From Prevotella sp. UBA4339 (lineage in GTDB: Bacteria > Bacteroidota > Bacteroidia > Bacteroidales > Bacteroidaceae): a stretch of 26,381 nucleotides of DNA. Below, in pieces: positions 1 to 5,753 of the stretch. Each line of letters opens with the position of its first letter. Position 1 is the stretch's first letter. The DNA is taken from contig DGTJ01000131.1 of assembly GCA_002393725.1 (NCBI GenBank), positions 1-26,381 of the forward strand, read 5' to 3'. Made by a program: the position numbers and the translations under genes. The notes below the pieces were generated by a model. It was not told the DNA's origin. It searched no databases and was given only the letters and a program-made list of their open reading frames with translations.

Positions 1-239
1 ACAATGCCCTGTTTGTGGTCAGCAGCTTTGTCGCCGACTGGGACAGCAGAATATTCACCGACCTTGTCTTGCATTATGATGTGATTTCCGACCCCAACCA
101 AGGCCATTATTATCTGCACGACTGCTATCCCGCACAGTTTATAGATACTAATGAGGTGAAGGCAAACATCAAGAAGAATGCCGGGCAGTGGGAACTTTTC
201 ACTTATTACCTGGAAAGCAAGGGCAAGCTGAGAAAATAG
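1..239 (+). CDS. C-terminal end of an unidentified protein (5' end outside window)
   Basis: The reading frame is open from base 3 (codons at 3, 6, 9...) to the TAG ending at 239, so this is probably the last 78 codons of a gene that begins before the window. A GTG at 15 is the first possible start inside the window, but the frame is open before it. The residues look protein-like, with motifs such as FVADWDSRIFTD and YYLHDCYPAQF. I do not recognise the family and assign no function. Its last 34 bases overlap, tail to tail, the end of the minus-strand smalltalk gene. It occupies the place where a minus-strand amidase gene usually follows smalltalk in this module, which suggests a recombination joint near 200-240. 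Confidence 0.55.
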   Translation, partial: NALFVVSSFVADWDSRIFTDLVLHYDVISDPNQGHYYLHDCYPAQFIDTNEVKANIKKNAGQWELFTYYLESKGKLRK

Positions 240-367
240 CCTTCGATCATGGGGATTCCAAAGCCGGGAGCGCACGACTGTACGGCGATTGTGCCGAGTA
301 CGCTGGTGATGACTGTGGCGATGAACTTGAGCACCTTGGCTACGTTGTTCCAATTGATCTTAATCAT
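206..367 (-). CDS. Smalltalk family small protein
   Basis: This 53-codon frame starts at ATG 367-365 and ends at TAA 208-206. It begins MIKINWNNVAKVLKFI, continues through a short hydrophobic stretch (ATVITSVLGTIAV) and reaches QSC at residues 30-32. That is the layout of the Bacteroidales smalltalk proteins: K-I-N-W start, one hydrophobic helix, then a serine-cysteine. Most family members end just after that cysteine; here about 20 residues follow (PGFGIPMIEGYFLSLP), so the tail may come from a changed 3' end. Smalltalk genes usually sit between an HU-like DNA-binding gene and an N-acetylmuramoyl-L-alanine amidase gene. The HU remnant is present upstream, the amidase is missing. The function of the family is unknown. 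Recognition rests on pattern only. Confidence 0.6.
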   Translation of the reverse strand: MIKINWNNVAKVLKFIATVITSVLGTIAVQSCAPGFGIPMIEGYFLSLPLLSR

Positions 368-489
368 AGGGCTGAATGTTTTGTTTCTACGGACTATAGG
401 AAAATAGGATTTTGGATTTTAGGGGATTTAGAGGATGTCTAAGGCCTGGCAGGCAGACCTTAGACTGCCAGACCGTCAGACGTCAGCGA

Positions 490-606
490 TCAATTACCGT
501 CACCATCTGCGGAATCGCTCGGAGTGGTGGCTACACGGCCGTACCACTTGCCGAACGACTTGCTGTCCTAGATCTTGTTCTGCGATACTTTGATAAATAC
601 TGGCAT
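490..606 (-). pseudogene. Truncated HU-like DNA-binding protein gene (N-terminal remnant)
   Basis: Reading from ATG 606-604 on the minus strand gives MPVFIKVSQNKI, a TAG at 570-568, then DSKSFGKWYGRVATTP and a TGA at 492-490. MPVxxKVxQNKIxDSKxFGKWYGRxV is the characteristic start of the long HU-family proteins of Bacteroidales that accompany VirE, DUF4248 and smalltalk genes. Intact members run to roughly 130-200 residues with an IHF/HU-like core; here only about 25 recognisable residues remain and nothing of the core follows. The gene therefore has both a nonsense codon and a large 3' deletion. Its promoter (681-688) still looks intact and would now mainly transcribe the smalltalk gene. Confidence 0.6.
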
Positions 607-680
607 AACTTGAAATTCTTAAAGAGTTAAACATAGGCTTTGAGCTTTGCGCATTGCTCTGTGATCTCTGAATCACGATG

Positions 681-688
681 CAAAGATA
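681..688 (-). promoter_or_regulatory. Promoter (-7 box) for HU remnant and smalltalk gene
   Basis: The minus strand reads TATCTTTG, a perfect Bacteroidetes -7 box (TAnnTTTG), about 75 bp before the HU-like start codon. No TTTG lies at the usual spacing upstream. Expected transcription start is near 675. The leader (about 70 bases) holds no obvious hairpin. Confidence 0.55.
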
Positions 689-749
689 CGACATCGGCGG
701 AGGGCACTGTCTGCTTTTGACGCGTTTTGCAGGGAAAAAATCTATTTTT

Positions 750-770
750 TAACAGTGGGCTGTTATTTTT
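750..770 (+). terminator. Weak hairpin followed by T-run
   Basis: TAACAG and CTGTTA pair around a TGGG loop and are followed by TTTTT on the plus strand. The stem is only six pairs and AT-rich, and no plus-strand gene is close upstream, so a real termination role is uncertain. It is the only structure I see in the 690-828 stretch, which otherwise holds no gene. Confidence 0.25.
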
Positions 771-828
771 GGTAATGAAAGAAATGTGAATAATGCGCAG
801 AAATTTTATCCAGAAATAAATAAATAAT

Positions 829-1176
829 TCAAATTTCGCAAACTCGCTTGCTCTTTGTAGACAGGGAGTTCAGGCAGTTCCGGCGGGCGAGGTATTCCTG
901 CTCTTCCTTCCAGGAGGCGACGATGAGATCCCGGATGGGCGAGGCGCCGAGGGCTCTCTGGTCCTGCAGTTCGGGAGGCAGGTCGATGCAGTAGTCTTCG
1001 CAAAGGAATCTGACTGCCTGTGGCGGCAGCTTCTTGGCGTTGGGACTGATGCCCATGGCATCGAGGATGTGACGGCGGGTGGCCAGGTAGCGGGTGAACG
1101 TCCTCGGGCTGACGTCGGCCAGCCGGGCAAGCTCACTCTTGCTGATGAAGCGGTTCTTGTCGTAGTAGTTGACCAT
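829..1176 (-). CDS. DUF4248-like helix-turn-helix protein
   Basis: The frame extends up to 1338, but I choose the internal ATG at 1176-1174 (115 aa, starting MVNYYDKNRFISKSEL) because the upstream part covers a promoter and two operator-like palindromes. Residues 8-70 (FISKSELARLADVSPRTFTRYL, then LDAMGISPNAKKLPPQAVRFLCEDY) resemble the DUF4248 layout: an F/Y-x-x-ELA-x-x-Y-like first helix, a helix-turn-helix and a PxQVRxxxxxxG/D-like end. The protein is longer than typical DUF4248 members (about 70-90 aa). It lies in the usual position between the VirE-type gene and the HU-like gene. A DNA-binding role, possibly at the palindromes just upstream, is inference. Confidence 0.55.
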   Translation of the reverse strand: MVNYYDKNRFISKSELARLADVSPRTFTRYLATRRHILDAMGISPNAKKLPPQAVRFLCEDYCIDLPPELQDQRALGASPIRDLIVASWKEEQEYLARRNCLNSLSTKSKRVCEI

Positions 1177-1232
1177 AGGGATGAAAAACTGTTTTGATTT
1201 TAGTGAAAAATGAAAGTTGCCTGATCCGGGGT

Positions 1233-1271
1233 GAATAGTGGCACTATTCGGGTCGAAAAGTGGCACTTTTC
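1233..1271. promoter_or_regulatory. Pair of perfect palindromes, probable operators
   Basis: Two perfect 17-bp dyads share the core AGTGGCACT: GAATAGTG-G-CACTATTC at 1233-1249 and GAAAAGTG-G-CACTTTTC at 1255-1271. Their centres (1241 and 1263) are 22 bp apart, about two helical turns, so bound dimers would lie on the same DNA face. They fall in the predicted 5' leader of the DUF4248-like gene, just downstream of its -7 box, a place where a bound protein would block transcription. Alternative: they pair within RNA as tandem hairpins. Confidence 0.65.
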
Positions 1272-1283
1272 TCTCTGAAACCT

Positions 1284-1304
1284 CAAATGTATATAATACA
1301 TTTG
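1284..1304. promoter_or_regulatory. Palindromic, back-to-back -7 boxes
   Basis: CAAATGTA-TATAA-TACATTTG is a perfect dyad with eight-base arms. Each arm is itself a -7 box (TACATTTG fits TAnnTTTG), one per strand. The minus-strand box (1291-1284) would start a transcript near 1277 for the DUF4248-like gene. The plus-strand box (1297-1304) would start one running towards the end of the VirE-type gene as antisense. No TTTG -33 element is seen at the normal distance, so strength is uncertain. Confidence 0.45.
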
Positions 1305-1413
1305 TGTAACGAGTGTAACGAGAATATATAACTTTCATATAGGAAAAATATTTGGTTAGAGATAAATATATGTATTATTAGAGAAGTTAGTAAAACTCAT
1401 AGCACTCGTTACA
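1305..1413. repeat. Repeats of TGTAACGAGTG, direct and inverted
   Basis: TGTAACGAGTG at 1305-1315 runs directly into a second GTAACGAG (1315-1322), and its exact reverse complement CACTCGTTACA lies at 1403-1413, just past the end of the VirE-type gene. The DNA between is strongly AT-rich. The arrangement resembles iterons or binding sites for a replication-type protein. As RNA, the 11-base arms could also close a long stem that ends the VirE message. Confidence 0.5.
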
Positions 1414-1427
1414 TTTTTGGCCCGTTT

Positions 1428-3605
1428 TCAGAATGGCAAATTCTGCTCTATCTGTTTGTCATTCAGCATGTTAGAGATAGTAAGCTGTGACTCGTTTGAG
1501 TCCATCTCAACTAAGCTGTAAAAACACCCCTTACTATTGCGTTCGGAGTTGAAGCCGAGTTTTTTCAATACAAGGCTTACACGACGCGAGCTGATGTTTT
1601 GGCGACCATAGGAGATCATCTGTGCGATTGTTGCTGAGCTATAGTGCTTGCAGATTTCACCGCGCCTGGGCTTGCGGAAACGCTGGATGATAAGCTGCTC
1701 TTCGTCGGAGACGACTCTGAAATACTCATTCTGCCGTTTCATGCGGTTCTCCTCCTGCTTGTTAAACCAATAGGCAAAGCCGTCATAGTACTCATCGCGC
1801 AGCTGTGCATAGAGCTGTTCGTAGTCGAAGTCCCATACCCGCGGATCGTCAATTGTGTCAACACGGAAGCATAGCCAGCGGCGGTTGCCGGTGTCGTCGG
1901 TGAGAAACCGTTCCTGGTTGCCCGTGGCACAGAGTGACGCCAGGCGGTGCTTGACACATACAAACTTGTCGTAGGGCCGTCTGACCTTGAGGGTCATCTT
2001 CGTGGAGAGCGACTTCAGCTCGGCATTGTCGCGGTCCTTGAACATGTCGATCTCCTCGATCTCTACCAGGCAGTTCTCTACGAGGGAGATATGGTCGTCC
2101 TTCTGTGAGAAGGAGTTGCTGGAGTTCTCAAGGTAATATTGTCGCAGCGGTGGCGGCAGCAGGTAGCGGAAGAAGGTGGTCTTGTAAACTCCCTGTGGAC
2201 CGATGAGGGTGAAGATCGTCTCGTTGCAGATGTCATCGCTCAGCCAGTCGGCAACGGTGGCGACGAGCCACTTGTGCAAAGCCCATTCCATCAGTTCAAC
2301 AGCCTGCTCTGGAGTCTGTCCGTCCTGTACCGGGTCCAGGTGCAGGTGGCCTGCCAGCTCAGCGACCCGATCCGACTTGTCCCAGGCGGGCAGCTGCTTC
2401 ACATAGTCGCGGACGGGATGGATGCGGTGGGCATAGTCGCTGCTTATGATGTCTTTCACGTCGTTTTTAAGCACCCGCTTGCCGGTGTCGGTGGCTATCA
2501 GCTTGCGCAGGGTGCATATCACGGAGTCGTCCATCTGCTGCCAGTCACCGTTGCCGTCAAGGTAGACTGTCTGGTCGGTAATAAGGTTGTAGACGACCTC
2601 CACCTTGTTGTCTCTGAACCACTTCACAATCTCCGGGAGGGTAATCATCGACACCTCCCTGCCGTGGCCAGTCTTGTTGAGCCGCCACCGTCCATGCTCT
2701 TCCTGGCGGTGCTGATACACCCAGCGGATTATCCCGTCGCGCTGTTTATGGTCGTAGTCGCTCCAGTTTTGCGATGCCCACTCCAGCAGTTCATCGAGAG
2801 GGGTGCCGAAGTGGTTGAAGAGGTGGGAGGCATGCATCACGTAATGGTGGTGGGTGCCCTTGCCATACTGTATGTTACGCTTGGCGAGCATCTGCTCCAC
2901 GACAGTCCAGGCCGTCTCTGCATTGGCATGATGCGACCCCGCCGGGTATTCCTTGCGACGCTTGCCTGGCTCCGTGTCTGGCGCCGTGTTGGCAGCTGCC
3001 GCCTCGTCGTCTGATATCAGGAAGGGCTCTGCCTCCAGGTTGAGACAGGCGTTCTGGTCGTGGGCGATGCCGCTCAGGCGGTTAAGGTTTGAGCACTGTC
3101 CGTCGTAGGGCACTCCACAGAGGTCGCTGTAATACTGGTTACCCTTCCTGTAGGCAGCGCGATAGAGTATGGCGTTCTCCGGCGCATGTCCTGAAGAGTC
3201 GGCATAGCAGAAGATGATACGGAAGCCCTCGCCGCTGACGGTCTCATAGGCCAGGATGGTGTGGGGGTCAGAGAATATGTTCCGCCTGGCTTCTTCCATC
3301 TTCTCTGTACTCACGTGATCGATGTCGCAGATGGACAGGCCCGTGACCTTTGTGACATGGGTGACCTGCTTGCCTTTGCCGTTGAACAGCACCGCTACGG
3401 AGAATGCCGGCATGATGGAGTCCTTCACCTTATGGTTGGCTTCTTCGCGGCTTACTGTCTTGGCAAGATGGCGGTATAGCCTTGTCTTGTCATTTACGCT
3501 CTGGTCTTGTCTGATCCACCATGTTACGGTCTCGAGATTGACAGCCTTGCTGTCATAGGACTGAAGGTCCTTGAAAATGCTTACTTTGATGTCTCCTAAA
3601 TTCAT
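1428..3605 (-). CDS. BT4734/VirE-type primase-helicase protein
   Basis: This 725-aa cytoplasmic protein has an N-terminal BT4734-like (VirE_N, primase-like) region at about residues 50-195, with the acidic motif CDIDHV at 93-98 and an EGFRIIF strand near 127. The second half is a VirE/DUF3874 P-loop ATPase: Walker A GPQGVYKT at 469-476, Walker B LVEIEEID at 513-520 and the segment TGNQERFLTDDTGNRRW at 561-577, a signature of VirE-type viral SF3-like helicases. A small winged-helix-like region follows near 640-700. The family is known from Bacteroidales genomic islands and prophage-like regions and is thought to prime and unwind DNA; its host role is not established. The start ATG at 3605 lies 11 bp after the stop of the 112-aa gene, so the two are probably one operon. 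Confidence 0.85.
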   Translation of the reverse strand: MNLGDIKVSIFKDLQSYDSKAVNLETVTWWIRQDQSVNDKTRLYRHLAKTVSREEANHKVKDSIMPAFSVAVLFNGKGKQVTHVTKVTGLSICDIDHVSTEKMEEARRNIFSDPHTILAYETVSGEGFRIIFCYADSSGHAPENAILYRAAYRKGNQYYSDLCGVPYDGQCSNLNRLSGIAHDQNACLNLEAEPFLISDDEAAAANTAPDTEPGKRRKEYPAGSHHANAETAWTVVEQMLAKRNIQYGKGTHHHYVMHASHLFNHFGTPLDELLEWASQNWSDYDHKQRDGIIRWVYQHRQEEHGRWRLNKTGHGREVSMITLPEIVKWFRDNKVEVVYNLITDQTVYLDGNGDWQQMDDSVICTLRKLIATDTGKRVLKNDVKDIISSDYAHRIHPVRDYVKQLPAWDKSDRVAELAGHLHLDPVQDGQTPEQAVELMEWALHKWLVATVADWLSDDICNETIFTLIGPQGVYKTTFFRYLLPPPLRQYYLENSSNSFSQKDDHISLVENCLVEIEEIDMFKDRDNAELKSLSTKMTLKVRRPYDKFVCVKHRLASLCATGNQERFLTDDTGNRRWLCFRVDTIDDPRVWDFDYEQLYAQLRDEYYDGFAYWFNKQEENRMKRQNEYFRVVSDEEQLIIQRFRKPRRGEICKHYSSATIAQMISYGRQNISSRRVSLVLKKLGFNSERNSKGCFYSLVEMDSNESQLTISNMLNDKQIEQNLPF

Positions 3606-3616
3606 AGCTTTACGTG

Positions 3617-3955
3617 TTATTGTACTTCTTGTTTTTTCTTTTCTTCCTTCTTAAACATACTGTTGAGTTTGTCGATGGTTCCGTCATCAGCCATTCTGAC
3701 GATTAAATCACCAATGTGATTCCTATCATCCTTGAATTCATGTACTTTCTCTGTGTTTTTGCATACAAGCGCATAGTTGAAAATCATGCGTATGGCATGC
3801 TGGAGACTGATTTCCTGCAGAGGATTCTGCGTAGAAAACAGATGAGGACTGAAGTGACCGTTGGCTACCATTTGATTCTGATAACCACGCCTGTTATTTT
3901 TTAGATACAGGAAGGCCTTGAAGACCCATAGATTGATTAAGTCTGATTTGTTCAT
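3617..3955 (-). CDS. Small hypothetical protein cotranscribed with VirE-type gene
   Basis: This 112-aa protein begins MNKSDLINLWVFKAFLYL and ends in a highly charged tail (FKKEEKKKQEVQ). I recognise no family. It has no signal peptide or clear membrane segment; the middle (residues 45-75) looks helical. It is the first gene of a likely two-gene operon with the VirE-type gene, has a promoter-like box at 4005-4012 and a strong dyad just upstream, so it may be regulated with the helicase or help load it. That role is inference from position alone. Confidence 0.6.
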   Translation of the reverse strand: MNKSDLINLWVFKAFLYLKNNRRGYQNQMVANGHFSPHLFSTQNPLQEISLQHAIRMIFNYALVCKNTEKVHEFKDDRNHIGDLIVRMADDGTIDKLNSMFKKEEKKKQEVQ

Positions 3956-4004
3956 AATTGTACCATTATTAAGTTTGCATTTTGTATGTTTGTTTTATTG
4001 CCCG

Positions 4005-4012
4005 TAAAGGTA
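4005..4012 (-). promoter_or_regulatory. Promoter-like -7 box for the 112-aa/VirE operon
   Basis: The minus strand reads TACCTTTA, one base from the TAnnTTTG consensus, about 50 bp before the start codon at 3955. No standard -33 element is seen; the place where it would be is covered by the dyad at 4031-4055, which fits regulation by a bound protein. Confidence 0.45.
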
Positions 4013-4030
4013 GCAACTTTTGTAAAGATA

Positions 4031-4055
4031 ATATTGCTAACAATGTTAGCAATAT
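4031..4055. promoter_or_regulatory. 25-bp dyad, probable operator
   Basis: ATATTGCTAAC-AAT-GTTAGCAATAT has perfect 11-base arms around a 3-base spacer. It starts about 19 bp upstream of the -7 box, so it covers roughly -31 to -55 relative to the expected start of transcription. There is no T-run after it on either side, so an operator is more likely than a terminator. The binding protein is unknown. Confidence 0.65.
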
Positions 4056-4118
4056 GTTAAAAAATAGAATGCAAATTTAACATGGTTTACACGTTATTAA
4101 CGCAAATAGCCTGATTCC

Positions 4119-4146
4119 GATTATTCACGATAATCCACGAATAATC
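4119..4146. repeat. Short inverted and direct repeats in AT-rich DNA
   Basis: GATTATTC (4119-4126) and GAATAATC (4139-4146) are perfect inverted repeats. Between them CACGATAATC is followed at once by the near copy CACGAATAATC. The cluster lies between the VirE module and the first insertion sequence. It could be a protein-binding site or a recombination scar; nothing shows which. Confidence 0.35.
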
Positions 4147-4188
4147 ATATCCACGGTCGATCAAGGGGATTTCTAAGACAAAACCAAG

Positions 4189-4234
4189 AATGAGGCACTT
4201 AATAAATGTTAAGGAGCCTCATTTTCTTTGTTTT
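4189..4234 (+). terminator. Probable intrinsic terminator, possibly bidirectional
   Basis: AATGAGGC (4189-4196) pairs perfectly with GCCTCATT (4216-4223) across a 19-base loop. T-rich sequence (TTCTTTGTTTT) follows on the plus strand, and an A-rich stretch precedes the stem, so it could also stop minus-strand transcripts leaving the insertion sequence. No other gene is seen in 3956-4344. Confidence 0.45.
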
Positions 4235-4384
4235 AGGGCTTGTGGCAACAGATTTTCTGTAGCGAAAGGAGGACATAATTCCGTTTTCGTTACAAAATGA
4301 CGCGGTCTTGTTCTTTTAATAGCAGTACTGTCCTTGATTTCTAATTAGTGAACCGCATCCACCTACTGAGCAAGACTAAAGTGA

Positions 4385-4399
4385 CAGGAGGCACTCCTG
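4385..4399. terminator. Hairpin just past the recombinase stop of element 1
   Basis: CAGGAG-GCA-CTCCTG is a perfect six-pair hairpin 11 bp after the minus-strand stop codon. No clear T-run follows on the minus strand, so it may be a recombinase-binding or RNA-protecting structure in the right end rather than a full terminator. Confidence 0.35.
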
Positions 4400-4410
4400 C
4401 CTTAGTTCAC

Positions 4411-5445
4411 TCACTCCTCAGTGTTATGTGTCTCGGCCTGTGCTTTGTCCAGTCCTCTCAGCTCAAAGATCCTTGCCCGTTTGGCTACGGAGAACATCTC
4501 CCTGACGAGTTTGAATTTGACGGCATTCAGGGCCTTCTTCTGTATATCTTTGTCCTTTGGCTTGTTTCCTAATTTACGTTCGTACAATTGTCTTATCTCT
4601 GCGCTCAGTTCAATCGCATGCAAGGCAGCCATCGACAGGTCAGCTTTCGCCTGGAGGTCGGCATGCGGTGATGGTCGTCGTCGCCATTGGACACTTGTGC
4701 CTGATGAGTGTTCCGACGGGGCTACGCCAACATACTTCGCATATTGTCTTGCAGTCTCAAATGCCGTAAAGTTCTGGGTATTGGCAATCGTGTTGACGGC
4801 ATTGACGAAGCCGATGCCAGGGATGGAGTTCAGAAGTCTGTAGGTAGTATAGATTTCTTCATCCTGTACTATCACGTCGGCAATCTGCTGCTCCACCTGT
4901 TCGATTTCCGCCTTGTAGAGGTCTATGAGCTTCTGCAGGTGCTTCTCTTCGCTCTTAGACTTGGCGACCTTCTGGCGGTTCTCGCAGGCCACGCGCTGCT
5001 GCACGAGGAACTTGCGCTCGCTCTTGAGGTCCTTCAGCTGCTGCAGGGCCTTTGAAGGCAGCACGCGCAACTTGATGCATTCCGTTCCGTTGAAGCGGAA
5101 CAGGTAGTCTGCAATCTTTGCAGAGTCGATCTTGTCGTTCTTGTCATGGGGGCCACGCTGATAGTGTTTCACCACCGTTGTTGGCAGCATGGTGTAGCTG
5201 ACTTGCTTCTTAGTCAGGAACTGCTCAAGCGCGTCGGAGTAATAGCCTGTAAATTCCAGACCGAAGAGCGTGTCCTTCGTCTTCATGCCCTGCTCCTTTG
5301 CCCATCTGAACAAGTCTTTAAAGCCCTGCTTGTCGTTCCTCACCTGGACATGGGGAAACTTGTTGATCACTTCGCCTGCGACGAAAATCGAGGCGTCAAG
5401 CGTCTTTTTCGAGACATCAATGCCGATAAACCAATTTTTATTCAT
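4411..5445 (-). CDS. IS110-family DEDD recombinase (element 1)
   Basis: This 344-aa protein is full length for the family. The N-terminal RuvC-like domain shows the DEDD residues: D10 in GIDVSK, E64 in GLEFTGYY, and D104 and D107 in DKNDKIDSAKIADY. A coiled-coil linker spans roughly 140-200. The C-terminal Transposase_20 domain carries NSIPGIG at 206-212 and the serine region APSEHSSGTS at 242-251, where IS110 enzymes keep the serine that attacks DNA. The enzyme is expected to cut and rejoin donor and target guided by a bridge RNA. No frameshift or stop is seen, so the gene looks intact. It shares only family-level similarity with the second recombinase at 5754-6785, so the two are not recent copies. 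Confidence 0.93.
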   Translation of the reverse strand: MNKNWFIGIDVSKKTLDASIFVAGEVINKFPHVQVRNDKQGFKDLFRWAKEQGMKTKDTLFGLEFTGYYSDALEQFLTKKQVSYTMLPTTVVKHYQRGPHDKNDKIDSAKIADYLFRFNGTECIKLRVLPSKALQQLKDLKSERKFLVQQRVACENRQKVAKSKSEEKHLQKLIDLYKAEIEQVEQQIADVIVQDEEIYTTYRLLNSIPGIGFVNAVNTIANTQNFTAFETARQYAKYVGVAPSEHSSGTSVQWRRRPSPHADLQAKADLSMAALHAIELSAEIRQLYERKLGNKPKDKDIQKKALNAVKFKLVREMFSVAKRARIFELRGLDKAQAETHNTEE

Positions 5446-5652
5446 ACCTTTGCGGTGTTTAAGTTACGGGAGAGGCAGCGTGCAGGGCTGTAAGCCAGAT
5501 CTTTTAAAGGCGTGTTACGGGCACGTCAATTCTCTAACAGGTACTGCGGTCATGTACATGGGCAGGGGAGACTAAATCACACTCAAGGGCTTTGTCTAAG
5601 GACAAGATAGTTCACTACCTCCGCCCTGCCCCTCACCTTTTTGTTGAAAACC
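5446..5652 (-). ncRNA. Candidate bridge RNA leader of IS110 element 1
   Basis: Between the promoter and the recombinase ATG lie about 205 non-coding bases with clear RNA structure. On the minus strand GGGCAGGG (about 5625) pairs with CCCTGCCC (about 5563). Inside are the hairpins GGTAG-TGAA-CTATC and TTGTC-CTTA-GACAA. The second half has CGTG-CCCGTAA-CACG and GGCT-TAC-AGCC. The 5' domain contains TAGTGAAC, complementary to GTTCACTA at the predicted right end plus core. The 3' domain contains GTTAGAGAA, one mismatch from the boundary sequence GTTAGTGAA. Two domains, each carrying a core-like stretch in or near an internal loop, is the plan of IS110 bridge RNAs (target loop, then donor loop). 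This was aligned by eye; the guides are not proven. Confidence 0.5.
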
Positions 5653-5657
5653 GGGTG

Positions 5658-5665
5658 CAAAGTTA
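5658..5665 (-). promoter_or_regulatory. -7 box at the left end of IS110 element 1
   Basis: The minus strand reads TAACTTTG, a perfect -7 box, then GCACCCGG. Its first three bases belong to the TTCACTAA boundary repeat. No TTTG is found 20 bp upstream in the integrated form. In IS110 elements the upstream promoter half can be supplied by the opposite end when the element circularises; in the predicted circle joint a TTG lies 23 bp upstream, close to but not at the usual spacing. Confidence 0.55.
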
Positions 5666-5679
5666 GTGAAAAAACGGGA

Positions 5680-5748
5680 AAGGCGGGCGTCCTAATCCCC
5701 TTGGAGGCATGGAAACGGCTTGACAGGTCTCTGGTTCACGCCCGCCTT
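5680..5748 (-). terminator. Long-loop hairpin between the two IS110 genes
   Basis: AAGGCGGGCGT (5680-5690) and ACGCCCGCCTT (5738-5748) are perfect 11-base arms separated by 47 bases. On the minus strand the second arm is followed by TCCCGTTTTTTC, so it may end transcripts of the recombinase gene at 5754-6785, five bases beyond whose stop the stem begins. The long loop is unusual for a simple terminator; the stem may instead be part of the right end of element 2. Confidence 0.5.
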
Positions 5749-5753
5749 TTAGA

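Larger units (their letters stand above)
4345..5670 (-). mobile_element. IS110-family insertion sequence, element 1
   Basis: The element is about 1.32 kb, contains one DEDD recombinase gene and has no terminal inverted repeats, as expected for IS110. I place its ends at an 8-bp direct repeat TTAGTGAA at 4345-4352 and 5663-5670. On the element's own strand this is TTCACTAA, and at the upstream end it runs directly into the promoter box (TTCACTAACTTTG). The long non-coding end is upstream of the gene (about 215 bp) and the short end downstream (about 60 bp). IS110 elements insert between short shared core sequences and move through a circle. An 8-bp match in this search range could arise by chance in several percent of cases, so the ends are provisional. 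Confidence 0.6.

Noticed and set aside
500..694. 64-codon minus-strand frame starting near the promoter
   Set aside because: It overlaps the HU remnant in another frame; only the HU frame gives a recognisable protein start.
1177..1338. Extended N-terminus of the DUF4248-like protein
   Set aside because: It would translate the operator dyads and lie partly upstream of the predicted transcription start; the internal ATG gives the family-like start.
1233..1413. CRISPR array
   Set aside because: The repeats are short, unevenly spaced palindromes and iteron-like copies, with no regular spacers and no cas genes.
2139..3014. 291-codon plus-strand open frame
   Set aside because: It lies wholly opposite the VirE-type gene, whose motifs are clear; the frame shows no recognisable motif and reflects the codon bias of the real gene.
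5446..5753. Riboswitch upstream of the recombinase gene
   Set aside because: No known riboswitch core is visible, and the position fits an IS110 bridge RNA better.
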